Assembly (NCBI RefSeq): GCF_000238075.1
Contig: NZ_JH414504.1
Coordinates: 724,504-788,503, forward strand
Direction: 5' to 3'
Length of the DNA stretch: 64,000 nucleotides
Origin: Oribacterium asaccharolyticum ACB7
Lineage (GTDB): Bacteria; Bacillota; Clostridia; Lachnospirales; Lachnospiraceae
A program made the translations under genes and the position numbers. Of this stretch, positions 8,667-18,334 are shown piece by piece. The notes under the pieces are model-generated. The model was not told the DNA's origin, searched no databases, and saw nothing but the letters and a program-made list of their open reading frames with translations. How positions within the stretch are numbered: position 1 is the stretch's first letter; each line of letters opens with the position of its first letter.

Positions 8667-10004
8667 TTACTTCTTTGCCAGTTCCTTCGCGAGCTCCTCA
8701 TAACCGGGCTTTCCGAGAAGTGCAAACATATTTCTCTTATAGCTCTCTACACCGGGCTGGTTGAAAGGATTCACGCCGTTTATATAAGCAGAGACACCGC
8801 AGGCAAACTCAAAGAAGTAGAAAAGCTCGCCGAGCGTTCTCTCACACTGCTTATCAATCTGTAAAAGGAAGTTCGGTACATTTCCGTCCGTGTGCGCCAG
8901 GATTGTTCCCTGCATAGCGGCTTTATTGACAAAGTCCACGGTCTTTCCGGCAAGATAGTTCATGCCGTCCGTATCAATTTCTTCTTTCTCCAGCACAAGC
9001 TCTGCCGCGCTTTCCACCACTTCCAGAACCGTTTCAAAGTGAAGTCTTGCTCCCTCCTGAATAAACTGTCCCATGGAGTGCAGGTCTGTTGTAAAGTCTA
9101 CGGAAGCCGGGAAAATGCCTCTCTGATCCTTTCCTTCGGACTCTCCGTAAAGCTGCTTCCACCACTCGGAAATATAATGGCAGGAAGGCTCATAGTTTAC
9201 AAAAATCTCAATCTTCTTATCCTTACGAAGCATAATATTTCTTGCCGCAGCATATTGCAATGCCGGGTTTACTTCGTAATCCTGCTCTAAAAGAGCCTTT
9301 CTCATGGAAGCGGCTCCTTCCATCAGTTCGCAAATATTTGCTCCGGTAACGGCAATGGGAAGAAGTCCGACAGCAGTCAGCACGGAGTATCTTCCGCCTA
9401 CATCATCGGGTACCACAAATTCTTCATAACCCATCTCATCGGCAAGACTCTTTAAAGCCCCTCTCGCCTTATCGGTTGTAGCGTAAATTCTCTTTGCCGC
9501 TCCGTCTTTTCCGTACTTTTCTTCCAGCATAGCCTTAAACACACGGAAGGCAATGGCGGGCTCGGTAGTGGTTCCGGACTTGGAAATGATATTTACGGAA
9601 AAATCCTTTCCCTTTAAAACCTGCTTTAAATCGGAAATGTACTTGGAAGAAATATTGTTTCCCACATAGTAAATCTCCGGTGTCTTTCTCTCTTCCTTCG
9701 GAAGCTCATTGTAGAAGCTGTGATTCAAAAACTCATTGGCCGCTCTTGCTCCAAGATAAGATCCGCCGATACCGATGACCAGTAAAACATCGGAATCCTC
9801 CTGAATCTTTTTTGCCGCTGCCTGAATTCTTTTAAACTCCTCTTTATCATAATTCTCCGGAAGGTCAACCCAGCCGAGAAAATCATTTCCGGCACCGCTT
9901 CCCTTCAGTAAAATTTCTTTTGCTAAGAGCGTCTGCGCCTTGAAATTCGCCATTTCCTCTTCGGAAACAAACTGTCTTGCCTTCGATAAATCCAATTTCA
10001 GCAT
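8667..10004 (-). CDS. pgi: Glucose-6-phosphate isomerase
   Basis: Glycolytic enzyme interconverting glucose-6-phosphate and fructose-6-phosphate. The 445 aa match the short Firmicute form. [11 protein letters not shown] near residue 80, [14 protein letters not shown] near 140, [16 protein letters not shown] near 200 and the C-terminal [14 protein letters not shown] are all present. The ATG is preceded by AAAAGGAG. It is transcribed alone; instead of a normal terminator, the large palindromic element begins 5 bases after the stop codon and may end transcription. Confidence 0.97.
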   Translation of the reverse strand: MLKLDLSKARQFVSEEEMANFKAQTLLAKEILLKGSGAGNDFLGWVDLPENYDKEEFKRIQAAAKKIQEDSDVLLVIGIGGSYLGARAANEFLNHSFYNELPKEERKTPEIYYVGNNISSKYISDLKQVLKGKDFSVNIISKSGTTTEPAIAFRVFKAMLEEKYGKDGAAKRIYATTDKARGALKSLADEMGYEEFVVPDDVGGRYSVLTAVGLLPIAVTGANICELMEGAASMRKALLEQDYEVNPALQYAAARNIMLRKDKKIEIFVNYEPSCHYISEWWKQLYGESEGKDQRGIFPASVDFTTDLHSMGQFIQEGARLHFETVLEVVESAAELVLEKEEIDTDGMNYLAGKTVDFVNKAAMQGTILAHTDGNVPNFLLQIDKQCERTLGELFYFFEFACGVSAYINGVNPFNQPGVESYKRNMFALLGKPGYEELAKELAKK

Positions 10005-10083
10005 ATTCTTCTCCTTTTCTAAAAACCGTCCTAAGCCACCCTCTATATAAAGAAAAAAATTCTACACAACTTCCGTTATTATA

Positions 10084-10124
10084 AAAACAGGCAAGAAGAC
10101 ACGCAAGTCTTTCTTACCTGTTTT
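10084..10124 (-). terminator. Terminator after mtnN
   Basis: Imperfect stem AAAACAGG-AAGAA-GAC against its complement with a short loop, with T-rich ends on the minus strand, about 60 bases past the mtnN stop. Confidence 0.75.
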
Positions 10125-10183
10125 AGAAAACTTTTCTTAAAAATGCTTTAAAAGTCTAAAGCAAAAATGGATTCTGATTCAGA

Positions 10184-10876
10184 TTAAACTCTACGCAAAA
10201 ACTCCAGCATAAAATCCACCGTTTTTTCTATGGCTTTTGCTTCAAATTCTTCGTACACCATGCTTGCCTCATTATTGGCCTCATCGGAAATAAAACGAAG
10301 AATCACAAAAGGAACGCCGTTCTTCGTGGCAATCTGTGCTATGGCAGCTCCCTCCATTTCGCAACATGCGGCATCAAAGGTCTTCTTCAAATACTCCTTT
10401 GTTTCATGAGAAGATACAAAGCGGTCTCCCGTTACTACCCGTCCTATATAACTATTGTGTTCCGGATTGATTTCCTTATTCACTTCTACGGCGAGTTCCA
10501 AAAGGTGCGCATCCGCATCATATCCCAGCTTCTCATCTCCCGGCACCTTCCCGAGAGGATAGTCAAAGCGTGTCACATCCACATCGTACTGCAAGGCATC
10601 TCTCGAAATCACGAGGTCCAGGATATGCACCTCCGGAGAAATCGCTCCGGCAATCCCTGTATTAAAAATATAACTCGGGTGAAAACGGTCAATCAAGGCC
10701 TGGGTACAAGCTGCCGCATTGCACTTCCCAACCCCTGCACGAACCAACACCACATCCTTTCCGGAGAGTCTTCCCTTATAAAAATGATAGGGGCCCTGCA
10801 CAATTTCTTCCCGCTCTTCGCAGAGCTTAACCAAGTGGGCAACCTCTTCCTCCATGGCACCGATGATTCCAATCAT
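10184..10876 (-). CDS. mtnN: 5'-methylthioadenosine/S-adenosylhomocysteine nucleosidase
   Basis: Hydrolyses methylthioadenosine and S-adenosylhomocysteine, releasing adenine and a thioribose or ribosyl-homocysteine, in SAM recycling and autoinducer-2 precursor formation. The 230 aa have the family pattern: IGAMEEEV at the start with the acid/base Glu, FNTGIAGA near residue 90, MEGAAIAQIA near 173, and FISDEAN with the catalytic Asp near 196. It follows murG on the same strand across a 121-base gap filled by tandem repeats, and is closed by a terminator. AAAAAGGAG precedes the ATG. Confidence 0.96.
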   Translation of the reverse strand: MIGIIGAMEEEVAHLVKLCEEREEIVQGPYHFYKGRLSGKDVVLVRAGVGKCNAAACTQALIDRFHPSYIFNTGIAGAISPEVHILDLVISRDALQYDVDVTRFDYPLGKVPGDEKLGYDADAHLLELAVEVNKEINPEHNSYIGRVVTGDRFVSSHETKEYLKKTFDAACCEMEGAAIAQIATKNGVPFVILRFISDEANNEASMVYEEFEAKAIEKTVDFMLEFLRRV

Positions 10877-10890
10877 TTTCTCTCCTTTTT

Positions 10891-11010
10891 TTCTACACTA
10901 CGTTTCTTTTTTCTACACTACGTTTCTTTTTTCTACACGACGTTTCTTTTTTCTACACTACGTTTCTTTTTTCTTCGCTACGTTTCTTTTTTCTACACTA
11001 CGATTTTTCA
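10891..11010. repeat. Six tandem 20-bp repeats covering the murG stop codon
   Basis: Exactly phased 20-bp units, plus-strand consensus TTCTACACTACGTTTCTTTT, at 10891, 10911, 10931, 10951, 10971 and 10991. Units 3 and 5 carry one and two or three substitutions; the last unit diverges after CTACG, where it enters murG. The first full unit overlaps the murG stop codon (10998-11000), so the array looks like an amplification of the gene's own end. It fills most of the murG-mtnN gap. Confidence 0.95.
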
Positions 11011-12074
11011 TCCAAAACCGACTGAATGACAGCTATCACATTCTTTCTGCCGTCTCTTTCTTTAGATGTTTCCATCGCTTTAATATACTTCTCCTTGTTC
11101 TCATGAAGTTTTTCAAGACAGTCCGGGAGTATCGCCGGATTCTCCTCCAGCTCTTCCTGAGGAAGCACTACGGAAAAGCCCTGCGATGAAAAGGACTCCG
11201 CATTTAATATCTGGTCCCCCCGAGAAGCCTTTTTCGGTAAGGGAATCAAGATGTTCGGCTTCTTTAAAGCGAGGATTTCATAAATCACGTTTGCCCCGGC
11301 GCGGGAAATCACAAAATCCGCCGCCTGATAGAGGTCAGCAAGTTCCTCGTTCACATAGGGAAACTGCCTGTAATACGCTAAATCGGAAAGAGACTTGTCC
11401 TCATTCTTCTTTCCGCAGATATGGATGATGTCGTAGTTTTCCCCTAATTTTCTTAGATTCTCTCGAACGGCAGTGTTGATGGCCACGGAGCCCAGACTTC
11501 CGCCGATTACCATCAACACCGGCTTTTCTCCTGAAAAGCCGCAGAGCTTTAATCCCTCTTCTCTACTCCCCTGTAAAAGTTCTTCTCTAATCGGCGCACC
11601 GGTACAAACCGCCTTCCCCTTGGGGAGAAGGGAAACCGTTTCCTGGAAATTACAGCAGATTTTCTTCGTAAAGGGAATGGTCAGCTTGTTTGCCAGTCCG
11701 GGAGTAAAATCCGACTCATGGCAAATAATCGGGATTCCCAGGCTTGCCGCCGCAAAGATAACCGGCACCGCAACAAAGCCCCCCTTGGAAAAGACCAAAT
11801 CAATCTTCCAGTCCTGAATCTGCTTTCTTGCCTGAAAAAATCCGCCGATTACCCGGAAGGGATCCGTGAGATTCCGTAAAGAAAAATAACGACGCAACTT
11901 CCCTGTCGAAATCCCGAAGTAAGGGAGTCCTGCCTTTTCCGCCAGCTCCTTCTCTATGCCGTCCTTAGATCCCATGTAATAAATTGTGTGCTTTTCTCTT
12001 AATTCACCGAGTAAGGCAAGGTTCGCGGTCACATGCCCCGCCGTTCCTCCGCCGGTTAACAATATCTTAGCCAT
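10998..12074 (-). CDS. murG: MurG-type UDP-GlcNAc:lipid-linked muramyl-pentapeptide transferase
   Basis: GT-B glycosyltransferase of 358 aa that adds GlcNAc to lipid I to form lipid II at the inner face of the membrane. N-terminal LLTGGGTAGHV, GGFVAVPVIFAA near residue 97, GGSLGS near 190 and the donor-site stretch SRAGANVIYEIL...GDQILNAE near 255-290 fit MurG. It is not within a division/cell-wall cluster, so it could be a second MurG or a related lipid-linked sugar transferase. Its start overlaps the end of the HIT gene by 8 bases, implying translational coupling; AAGGAG precedes the ATG. Confidence 0.88.
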   Translation of the reverse strand: MAKILLTGGGTAGHVTANLALLGELREKHTIYYMGSKDGIEKELAEKAGLPYFGISTGKLRRYFSLRNLTDPFRVIGGFFQARKQIQDWKIDLVFSKGGFVAVPVIFAAASLGIPIICHESDFTPGLANKLTIPFTKKICCNFQETVSLLPKGKAVCTGAPIREELLQGSREEGLKLCGFSGEKPVLMVIGGSLGSVAINTAVRENLRKLGENYDIIHICGKKNEDKSLSDLAYYRQFPYVNEELADLYQAADFVISRAGANVIYEILALKKPNILIPLPKKASRGDQILNAESFSSQGFSVVLPQEELEENPAILPDCLEKLHENKEKYIKAMETSKERDGRKNVIAVIQSVLDEKS

Positions 12075-12486
12075 TAAGCTCCTTTACCATCTTTTCCTGC
12101 AAAACTTCCATTTCTCCATCAGCATATCCGGAAGGGTTCCAAGAGACAATATTTCCTTCCGTCCCAAAACGCGGAATAATGTGCACATGAAAGTGATGCA
12201 CGGTCTGCCCGGCTACTTCGCCGTTATTCTGCACGATATTACAGCCCTTTGCCCCCGTTGCCTTCATGATCGCCTTCGCCACTCTTTTTGCCAGAGGAAA
12301 GACTTTCTGAAGTACCGTATCATCTAAGCTAAAGAGGTCCTCTCCGTGGCTCTTCGGTAAAATAAGAGCATGACCGGGTGTGCCCGGTGCAATATCCAAA
12401 ATCACCCGAAAATCCGCATCCTCATAAATGGTCTTCGAGGGAATCTCCCCGTTTGCTATTTTACAGAAAATACAATCCGCATTCAT
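12067..12486 (-). CDS. HIT-family nucleotide-binding hydrolase
   Basis: Protein of 139 aa with the histidine triad HHFHVHIIPR near residue 98 and an N-terminal CIFCKIANGEIPS stretch, in which Cys4-Cys7 types often bind zinc. Family members hydrolyse dinucleoside polyphosphates or AMP-linked substrates (HinT/Hit type); the exact substrate is unknown. The ATG has a strong AAGGAGG site. It lies 82 bases after uvrA on the same strand and overlaps murG by 8 bases. Confidence 0.92.
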   Translation of the reverse strand: MNADCIFCKIANGEIPSKTIYEDADFRVILDIAPGTPGHALILPKSHGEDLFSLDDTVLQKVFPLAKRVAKAIMKATGAKGCNIVQNNGEVAGQTVHHFHVHIIPRFGTEGNIVSWNPSGYADGEMEVLQEKMVKELNG

Positions 12487-12534
12487 TTTTGCCTCCTTAT
12501 CCTAGCTGGATTTTTACCGTTTCCAAGTAAATCT

Positions 12535-12582
12535 ACTACAAAGACTACTGCAAATACTACTATAAAGACTACTGCAAATACT
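12535..12582. repeat. Two tandem 24-bp repeats at the uvrA stop codon
   Basis: Two head-to-tail copies of a 24-bp unit at 12535-12558 and 12559-12582, differing at one base. On the minus strand each begins AGTATTTGCAGTAGTC. The copy at 12559-12582 contains the last uvrA codons and its stop; the other copy repeats them after the stop. The unit is a multiple of three. Confidence 0.9.
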
Positions 12583-15397
12583 TCTTCAAATATTGTCCGG
12601 TATAAGACTTCGGATTCTTTGCCACTTCCTCCGGAGTTCCGGTGCAAAGTACCGTTCCGCCGCCGGAGCCGCCTTCCGGTCCCATATCAATAAGATAATC
12701 GGCACATTTAATGACATCCAAGTTATGCTCAATCACCAGCACGGTATTTCCGCCGTCGGCAAGTCTTTGCAGCATTTCCACCAGCTTCCGTACATCCTCA
12801 AAATGCAGTCCCGTAGTCGGCTCGTCCAAGATATACAGAGTCTTTCCGGTACCTCTTCGGCTCAGCTCCGATGCCAGCTTGATTCTCTGTGCCTCTCCTC
12901 CGGAAAGCTCGGTGCTGGGCTGTCCCAGCCGGATATAGGAAAGTCCCACATCCATCAAGGTCTGCATCTTACGACTAATGCTGGGAATATTTTCAAAAAA
13001 TGTCAATGCCTCTTCCACCGTCATATTTAAAACATCATAGATGTTCTTTCCCTTGTATTTTACTTCCAAAGTTTCCCTGTTATAACGCTTTCCGCCGCAA
13101 ACCTCACAGGGTACATAGACATCCGGCAGGAAGTGCATCTCAATCTTTACAATTCCGTCTCCACTGCAGGCTTCACAACGACCGCCTTTGACATTGAAAG
13201 AGAATCTTCCCTTGCTGTAGCCTCTTTCCTTGGCATCCTTAGAACTCGAAAAAAGGTCGCGAATGAGGTCAAAAACCCCGGTATAAGTTGCCGGATTCGA
13301 ACGGGGCGTCCTTCCGATCGGACTTTGGTCTATATCGATCACCTTATCCAGGTACTCTGTTCCCGTGATTTTACGGAACTTACCCGGTACCAATCTCGCC
13401 TTATTTAAAGTTTTTGCGCAGTACTTGTGCACGATTTCATTTACAAGGGAGGATTTTCCGGAACCCGAAACCCCGGTCACACAGGTAAAGACCGAAAGCG
13501 GAATCTGTACATCGATATTCTTTAAATTGTTCTCCTCCGCGCCGAAAACATCCAAGGTATGGGTATGGGGTCTTCTGCTTTTCGGGAGTGGAATCTTCTT
13601 TTTCCCGCTTAGATACTGTCCCGTTATGGAAGCCGGATTTTGAATGATTTCTTCCGCCGTTCCCACGGCAACTACCTCTCCTCCGTGCTCTCCCGCACCG
13701 GGACCGATATCTACGATCATATCCGCTTCCCGCATGGTATCCTCATCATGTTCTACGACGATAACGGAGTTTCCGAGGTCACGAAGCCGTTTTAAGGTTG
13801 CAATCAGCTTATCGTTGTCCCTTTGGTGAAGACCGATGCTCGGCTCATCCAGAATATAGGCAACCCCCACAAGACCCGATCCAATCTGGGTCGCCAAACG
13901 AATTCTCTGCGACTCCCCTCCAGAAAGTGTTCCCGCGGAACGGGCAAGGCTTAAGTAATTTAAGCCGACATCCAGCATAAACCTGGATCGCGCCTTAATT
14001 TCCCGAAGAATCTGCTCCGCAATCTTCGCTTCCATAGGCTTTAAACGAATAGAATTAATCCAGTCAAAGAACTCATCCATGGAAAGCATGGTCGCCTCAT
14101 GAATATTTTTCTCTCCTACAGTCACCCCCAAGGAAGAAGGCTTCAGTCTCGCCCCATGGCAGCTCGGACAGGGAGTAATACGCATAAACTGCTCATACTC
14201 TATCTTCATTTTCTCGGAAAAACACTCTTTATAGCGGCGTTCGATGTTGGCAAGTAAGCCCTCAAAGGCCACCTGATGCACTGCACCCTTGCCGTACTGC
14301 GACTGATAATGCACTGTTACGCGCTCACCCCTCGTGCCGTTTATGATGAGATCCTTCACCTTTTCCGAAAGCTCCTGAAAGGGCGTATCCAAAGAAAAGC
14401 CGTACTTCTCACTCATGGCCACAAGCATGGCATGAGTAAAACTTCCTTCATCCTTCGAGTTCATCCAGCCCAGTACGGAAATAGCGCCTTCATTTAAGGA
14501 GAGGCTCTCATCCGGAATCATCAGCTTCACGTCAAATTCCATCTTATAGCCAATACCAAAGCAGGTCGGACAGGCTCCGAAGGGGTTGTTGAAGGAGAAG
14601 CTTCTCGGCTCTATTTCTTCAATGCTTGTGCCGTCAAAGGGGCAGGCAAAATTGGTGGAGAGCTGAAGCTCTTCTCCATTTAAAAAGTCCACCAAAAGAA
14701 GGCCGTTACTAAGGGAAAGCACCTGCTCAATCGAGTCCGTAAGCCTTTTCTCAATCCCCTTACGCACCACCAGACGATCCACCAAGACTTCAATCGTATG
14801 CTTTATATTTTTCTCTAAGGAAATCTCCTCTTCGAGCTCATAGAGATTCCCGTCAATTCGTACACGAACATAACCGGAACGGCGCAGACTCTGCAGGAGC
14901 TTTTCATGCATACCCTTTTTCCCCCGTACCACCGGAGCAAAAAGCTGCATCTTCGTTCCCTCCTCCTTCTTCATAAGGAGATCCACCATCTCATCCACGG
15001 TCTGCTTCTTAATCTCTCTTCCGCACACGGGACAATGGGGCACGCCCACTCTTGCATAGAGAAGACGCATATAGTCGTAAATTTCCGTAACGGTTCCCAC
15101 TGTGGAACGCGGGTTTCTGTTTGTTGACTTTTGATCAATGGAAATCGCGGGAGAGAGTCCCTCTATAAGTTCCACATCCGGCTTTTCCATCTGTCCGAGG
15201 AACTGTCTTGCATAAGAAGAGAGCGACTCCATATAGCGCCTCTGCCCCTCCGCATAAATCGTATCGAAGGCAAGAGAGGACTTTCCGGAACCCGAAAGTC
15301 CGGTAAGCACCACCAGGGAATCTCTCGGAATATCCAGATTGACATGCTTTAAATTGTGCTCATTGGCACCTCGAATTTTGATCCACTTCTTTTCCAC
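12569..15397 (-). CDS. uvrA: Excinuclease ABC subunit A
   Basis: DNA-damage-recognition ATPase of nucleotide excision repair, 942 aa, full length. It has two ABC modules with Walker [14 protein letters not shown] (about residue 31) and [13 protein letters not shown] (about 640), signatures [14 protein letters not shown] and [15 protein letters not shown], and zinc-binding CPVC, CPTC, CEAC and CEVC pairs. It starts at GTG behind AAAAGGGG. A LexA-type box about 135 bases upstream suggests SOS control. The stop codon lies within a tandem 24-bp duplication. uvrB and uvrC are not in the window. Confidence 0.98.
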   Translation of the reverse strand: MEKKWIKIRGANEHNLKHVNLDIPRDSLVVLTGLSGSGKSSLAFDTIYAEGQRRYMESLSSYARQFLGQMEKPDVELIEGLSPAISIDQKSTNRNPRSTVGTVTEIYDYMRLLYARVGVPHCPVCGREIKKQTVDEMVDLLMKKEEGTKMQLFAPVVRGKKGMHEKLLQSLRRSGYVRVRIDGNLYELEEEISLEKNIKHTIEVLVDRLVVRKGIEKRLTDSIEQVLSLSNGLLLVDFLNGEELQLSTNFACPFDGTSIEEIEPRSFSFNNPFGACPTCFGIGYKMEFDVKLMIPDESLSLNEGAISVLGWMNSKDEGSFTHAMLVAMSEKYGFSLDTPFQELSEKVKDLIINGTRGERVTVHYQSQYGKGAVHQVAFEGLLANIERRYKECFSEKMKIEYEQFMRITPCPSCHGARLKPSSLGVTVGEKNIHEATMLSMDEFFDWINSIRLKPMEAKIAEQILREIKARSRFMLDVGLNYLSLARSAGTLSGGESQRIRLATQIGSGLVGVAYILDEPSIGLHQRDNDKLIATLKRLRDLGNSVIVVEHDEDTMREADMIVDIGPGAGEHGGEVVAVGTAEEIIQNPASITGQYLSGKKKIPLPKSRRPHTHTLDVFGAEENNLKNIDVQIPLSVFTCVTGVSGSGKSSLVNEIVHKYCAKTLNKARLVPGKFRKITGTEYLDKVIDIDQSPIGRTPRSNPATYTGVFDLIRDLFSSSKDAKERGYSKGRFSFNVKGGRCEACSGDGIVKIEMHFLPDVYVPCEVCGGKRYNRETLEVKYKGKNIYDVLNMTVEEALTFFENIPSISRKMQTLMDVGLSYIRLGQPSTELSGGEAQRIKLASELSRRGTGKTLYILDEPTTGLHFEDVRKLVEMLQRLADGGNTVLVIEHNLDVIKCADYLIDMGPEGGSGGGTVLCTGTPEEVAKNPKSYTGQYLKKYLQ

Positions 15398-15530
15398 AGT
15401 TTGCCCCTTTTCTATCTCTATCTATATCTATATTCTAATTTTTTATCTTCCACCTTATGCTTTCTCTTTTACAAGTGTCAGGATACAGAAACAAGCACTG
15501 CAAGACGGAATGAAAAGACATTTTTACATA

Positions 15531-15544
15531 GGAACGTTTGTTCT
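15531..15544. promoter_or_regulatory. LexA/SOS-type operator upstream of uvrA
   Basis: GAACGTTTGTTC (15532-15543) fits the Gram-positive LexA core GAAC-N4-GTTC. It sits about 135 bases upstream of uvrA, a regular member of the SOS regulon in Firmicutes. Confidence 0.7.
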
Positions 15545-15579
15545 TTTATAAAATAGCACCGAAACTTGCTTCTGGCAAG

Positions 15580-16092
15580 CTATCCTCTTAATTCTCTGAA
15601 AAATTTTGCCAAACGCTTCGCCACTATGGAAGCCAAAATTCCCATTACCATCCCTGCTGCCGTTCCGGCAAGTAACAGGAGGGGTAAATAGGCAAAAAGA
15701 ACAGGATTCCGAAGGAGGAAGGCCGCCATCAGGATTTGCCCGATATTATGAAAAATGCCCCCTAAAAGGCTTACAGAAATGAAGGATAACTTGAAGCATT
15801 GTTTCGCAAGAACCATGACAAAAAAACTCAGAAAAAAGCCAGCCATGGAATAGCTTAAGGTCATCAGGTTTCCGAAGAGTACGGACAGAAGCAGCACGCG
15901 TAAAAAACTGATGATTCCGGTCGGTACCGGCCCTAAAGAGAACAGACCAATTATATTTACTATATTGGCTAAACCCAGCTTGATTCCCGGAATCGGAAAA
16001 GGCGTCGGAATCATCGATTCCAGATAACCCAGAATCATGGAAAGAGCGAGCAACATTGCGTAAGCCGTCATTTTCTTAGTGCCTTTTTCCAT
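15580..16092 (-). CDS. Gx transporter family / Hpre_diP_synt_I-type membrane protein
   Basis: Membrane protein of 170 aa with about five hydrophobic segments. GIKLGLANIVNIIGLF near residue 35 and GGIFHNIGQILMA near 110 are typical of the Gx transporter family, once named heptaprenyl diphosphate synthase component I. The family resembles small S-components that bind a vitamin or precursor; the substrate is unknown. I chose the ATG at 16092, closely preceded by GGAGGAGG; the open frame continues 51 codons upstream through a terminator hairpin and is unlikely to be translated there. Confidence 0.85.
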   Translation of the reverse strand: MEKGTKKMTAYAMLLALSMILGYLESMIPTPFPIPGIKLGLANIVNIIGLFSLGPVPTGIISFLRVLLLSVLFGNLMTLSYSMAGFFLSFFVMVLAKQCFKLSFISVSLLGGIFHNIGQILMAAFLLRNPVLFAYLPLLLLAGTAAGMVMGILASIVAKRLAKFFRELRG

Positions 16093-16159
16093 CTTCCTCC
16101 TCCGTAAAGAAATCATCCTCCAAAATAGCCAGCCCCTAGTGTACCACGTCTTTTCGAAT

Positions 16160-16186
16160 AAAAAAAGGACGGCTTCTCGCCGTCCT
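16160..16186 (-). terminator. Terminator between csp and the Gx transporter gene
   Basis: GC-rich 8-bp stem AGGACGGC/GCCGTCCT with loop GAGAA (minus strand), followed by seven T. It lies about 200 bases past the cold-shock gene and 68 bases before the Gx transporter start. Confidence 0.9.
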
Positions 16187-16388
16187 GCTTCTTTTCTTTT
16201 AACTTGCCACTTCTTGCAATGCTGTCTCTCTCTAAAAGGAAACAATCCTGTCCACTGAAAGAAAGAAATCTATATTACAATACGGTACAAAACTAAAGAG
16301 AAAGTGAGATGATTGATGCTTTGTGTCTGTCTATCCGTGGCTGTACACAGCACTTCTCAAGTCATGTACGCAAAGCTTATCGTATCTC

Positions 16389-16586
16389 TTAAAGCTTTAC
16401 TACATTGGTAGCCTGAGGTCCCTTAGCACCATCAACTACTTCAAACTCAACAGCCTGTCCTTCTTCTAAAGACCTGTAGCCTTCTCCGGACAAACCAGAG
16501 TAGTGTACGAACACATCCTTTCCTGTCTCATCAGAGATGAATCCGTATCCCTTTTGGTTATTAAACCACTTTACTGTACCTTTCAT
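16389..16586 (-). CDS. Cold-shock domain protein
   Basis: Single OB-fold nucleic-acid-binding protein of 65 aa. RNP1 KGYGFIS and RNP2 VFVHYS are intact. It probably acts as an RNA chaperone. The ATG at 16586 is preceded by TTGGAGGATATAGTA; the 5-codon longer frame has no ribosome site. It has its own promoter and an inverted repeat in the short leader, where cold-shock mRNAs often carry control structures. Confidence 0.96.
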   Translation of the reverse strand: MKGTVKWFNNQKGYGFISDETGKDVFVHYSGLSGEGYRSLEEGQAVEFEVVDGAKGPQATNVVKL

Positions 16587-16609
16587 TACTATATCCTCCA
16601 AAAAAACGA

Positions 16610-16631
16610 TTGTAACCGAAATTGATTACAA
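16610..16631. promoter_or_regulatory. Inverted repeat in the csp leader
   Basis: TTGTAA and TTACAA arms 10 bases apart lie between the csp promoter and its ribosome site. They could form a small leader hairpin; the function is inferred from position. Confidence 0.35.
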
Positions 16632-16638
16632 CAAAATA

Positions 16639-16667
16639 AGAATAGCATACGAATTCATCATAGTCAA
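16639..16667 (-). promoter_or_regulatory. csp promoter
   Basis: On the minus strand TTGACT and TATTCT are separated by 17 bases, about 50 bases upstream of the csp ATG. It is a good sigma-A match. Confidence 0.65.
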
Positions 16668-16718
16668 CTAATATTCTTTTATATGCCATGCTGTTTTGGT
16701 GGATTTTCCCATATATTC

Positions 16719-17597
16719 TTATCTTTTCAAAAGCGCTTCCAATTCCGCTTCCGTAAAAATATAGCGTTTGTTGCAAAAATCACAACGAACTTCCTGTGCT
16801 TTATGATCGGAAATCAGAGACTCTATCTCCTTCTTTCCAAGCGAAATCAAAGCTTTCTCCACTCTTTCCCTGCTACAATTACAGAAATACGAAAGCTCTC
16901 GCTTTTCATGAATTTCAGGAGAAAAATCACCTAAGAGGAAGTCCAAAAGACTTTCGGGTGTATGACCGTCCTTTAACAGATCCGTAACCGAATGTACCGT
17001 TTTCAGCTTTTCCTCCAGCTTATCGAGTAAACTTTCCTCGGCGAAAGGCAAAAGCTGAATGATAAAGCCTCCGGAGGCTTCCACCGTATTTTCCTTGTTC
17101 AGCAATACTCCGAGACCTACAGAGGAAGGAATCTGTTCGCTGATACTGAAATAGGCGTTTACATCCTCCGCAATTTCTCCGCTTAAGAGCTGGGTCTGTC
17201 CTACATAAGGTTCTCCCAGGCCATTGTCGCGAATCACGGAAAGAAATCCCTTTCCCACTGCACCCCCAACATCTAAGTGTCCATCCGCCTTTGCCGGTAA
17301 AATGACATAGGGATTGGCACAAGTCGCCTTCACTGTGCCGTGAGAATCTGCTGTAGCAACCAGACTTTTCATCGGGCCGTCTCCCTTAACGGAAAGCGTA
17401 ATCAAGTCCTTTTCTCCCTTCAAGTCCACTCCCATCATAAGCGCGGCACTCATCAGTCTTCCTATTGCCGCAGTTGCTATCGGTGAAGTATTATGAAGTT
17501 TTCTTTGCTCTTCCGCCGTATCTCTGGTCGAACAAACAAAAGCACGAATCTGCCCCTCAGCCGCTGTTGCTCTCAGTAAATAATCTCTACTACTCAT
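16719..17597 (-). CDS. hslO: Hsp33 redox-regulated chaperone
   Basis: Cytoplasmic holdase of 292 aa activated by oxidation. The C-terminal zinc site is complete: a C-x-C pair in SYFCNCSRE (about residue 240) and a C-x2-C pair in CDFCNKRY (about 272). The N-terminal domain has the usual TLSVKGDGPMKSL and GKGFLSVIRD stretches. Its ATG overlaps the 3' end of the SEC-C gene by 8 bases, so the two are probably one transcript. Confidence 0.96.
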   Translation of the reverse strand: MSSRDYLLRATAAEGQIRAFVCSTRDTAEEQRKLHNTSPIATAAIGRLMSAALMMGVDLKGEKDLITLSVKGDGPMKSLVATADSHGTVKATCANPYVILPAKADGHLDVGGAVGKGFLSVIRDNGLGEPYVGQTQLLSGEIAEDVNAYFSISEQIPSSVGLGVLLNKENTVEASGGFIIQLLPFAEESLLDKLEEKLKTVHSVTDLLKDGHTPESLLDFLLGDFSPEIHEKRELSYFCNCSRERVEKALISLGKKEIESLISDHKAQEVRCDFCNKRYIFTEAELEALLKR

Positions 17598-18138
17598 TTG
17601 CGGAAAGTTCCTTTTCTCTTTCTTCGTCCTTTCTCATGCAACACTTCTTGTACTTCTTCCCGGATCCGCAATGACAAAGGTCGTTCGGGTAAATCTTCTT
17701 TCCCTCTCTTCTAACCGTACCGGACTTCTTCTGCTCCTTGTACAGTTCTTTTCTTCTCTCCTCGGATAAGATGTCGTTCCACTGCGGAAGGTCATAGAGC
17801 CAGGAAGCCTTTGCTTCCACCATGTTGTAGTACAGTTTCTCCGGATCAACCTGAATTTTTACCGTTGTATTCTCATCCATGCTGTCAATCGGATTGTGGA
17901 AACCGGCAAGGGACTCATCAATGCCGTCCAGAATGCCCACGAAAATAAACTCTTCAATCCCGAACTGCTCGGCAAGCTCCTTAACGCTCCCTTCATAAAC
18001 CTTCTTCGGATCGGAAAGCACTTTCTCGTAGAAGCCCTTCTCCAAGGTAAAATACTTCTGCCAAAGTGCTTCCTGTTCATTCTTGTTTAATCCGTTCCCG
18101 TACGCTGCATTTCTCCAATTTTCTAATAATGTTGCCAT
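17590..18138 (-). CDS. SEC-C metal-binding domain protein
   Basis: Protein of 182 aa ending in a SEC-C zinc-binding motif, CHCGSGKKYKKCC, near residue 155. The N-terminal ~140 residues are a helical region I do not recognise. SEC-C domains occur at the end of SecA and in small proteins of unknown job. The start has CGGAGAAA upstream. It precedes and overlaps hslO, which suggests a shared stress or protein-quality role, as inference only. Confidence 0.88.
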   Translation of the reverse strand: MATLLENWRNAAYGNGLNKNEQEALWQKYFTLEKGFYEKVLSDPKKVYEGSVKELAEQFGIEEFIFVGILDGIDESLAGFHNPIDSMDENTTVKIQVDPEKLYYNMVEAKASWLYDLPQWNDILSEERRKELYKEQKKSGTVRREGKKIYPNDLCHCGSGKKYKKCCMRKDEEREKELSANE

Positions 18139-18334
18139 CTCTTTTTCTCCGTTTCTTATAGACTCTTTAAAGAATGGAAAGCATTCTTCTATCTGTCCTT
18201 TTTCTTTTTTACAAGCGGAAAAGCTTAAGCCTCATCCATCCTGCCTATATCGAGCATATACCGTACAAGCCGCAATGCTCCGTGTAAACCGTATCATTAT
18301 AACGGACTTAAAACTTTTTTACAATTCCCGACTC

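Noticed and set aside
10891..11010. Possible CRISPR array
   Set aside because: Repeats are directly adjacent with no spacers, and no cas genes are present.
10406..11029. Long plus-strand open frame with a Phe-rich repeated C-terminus
   Set aside because: It is antisense to mtnN, its repetitive end is simply the translated 20-bp array, and it has no ribosome site.
15580..16245. Longer 221-aa version of the Gx transporter
   Set aside because: The extra 51 codons cross a strong terminator hairpin and are not family-like; the ATG at 16092 has the ribosome site.
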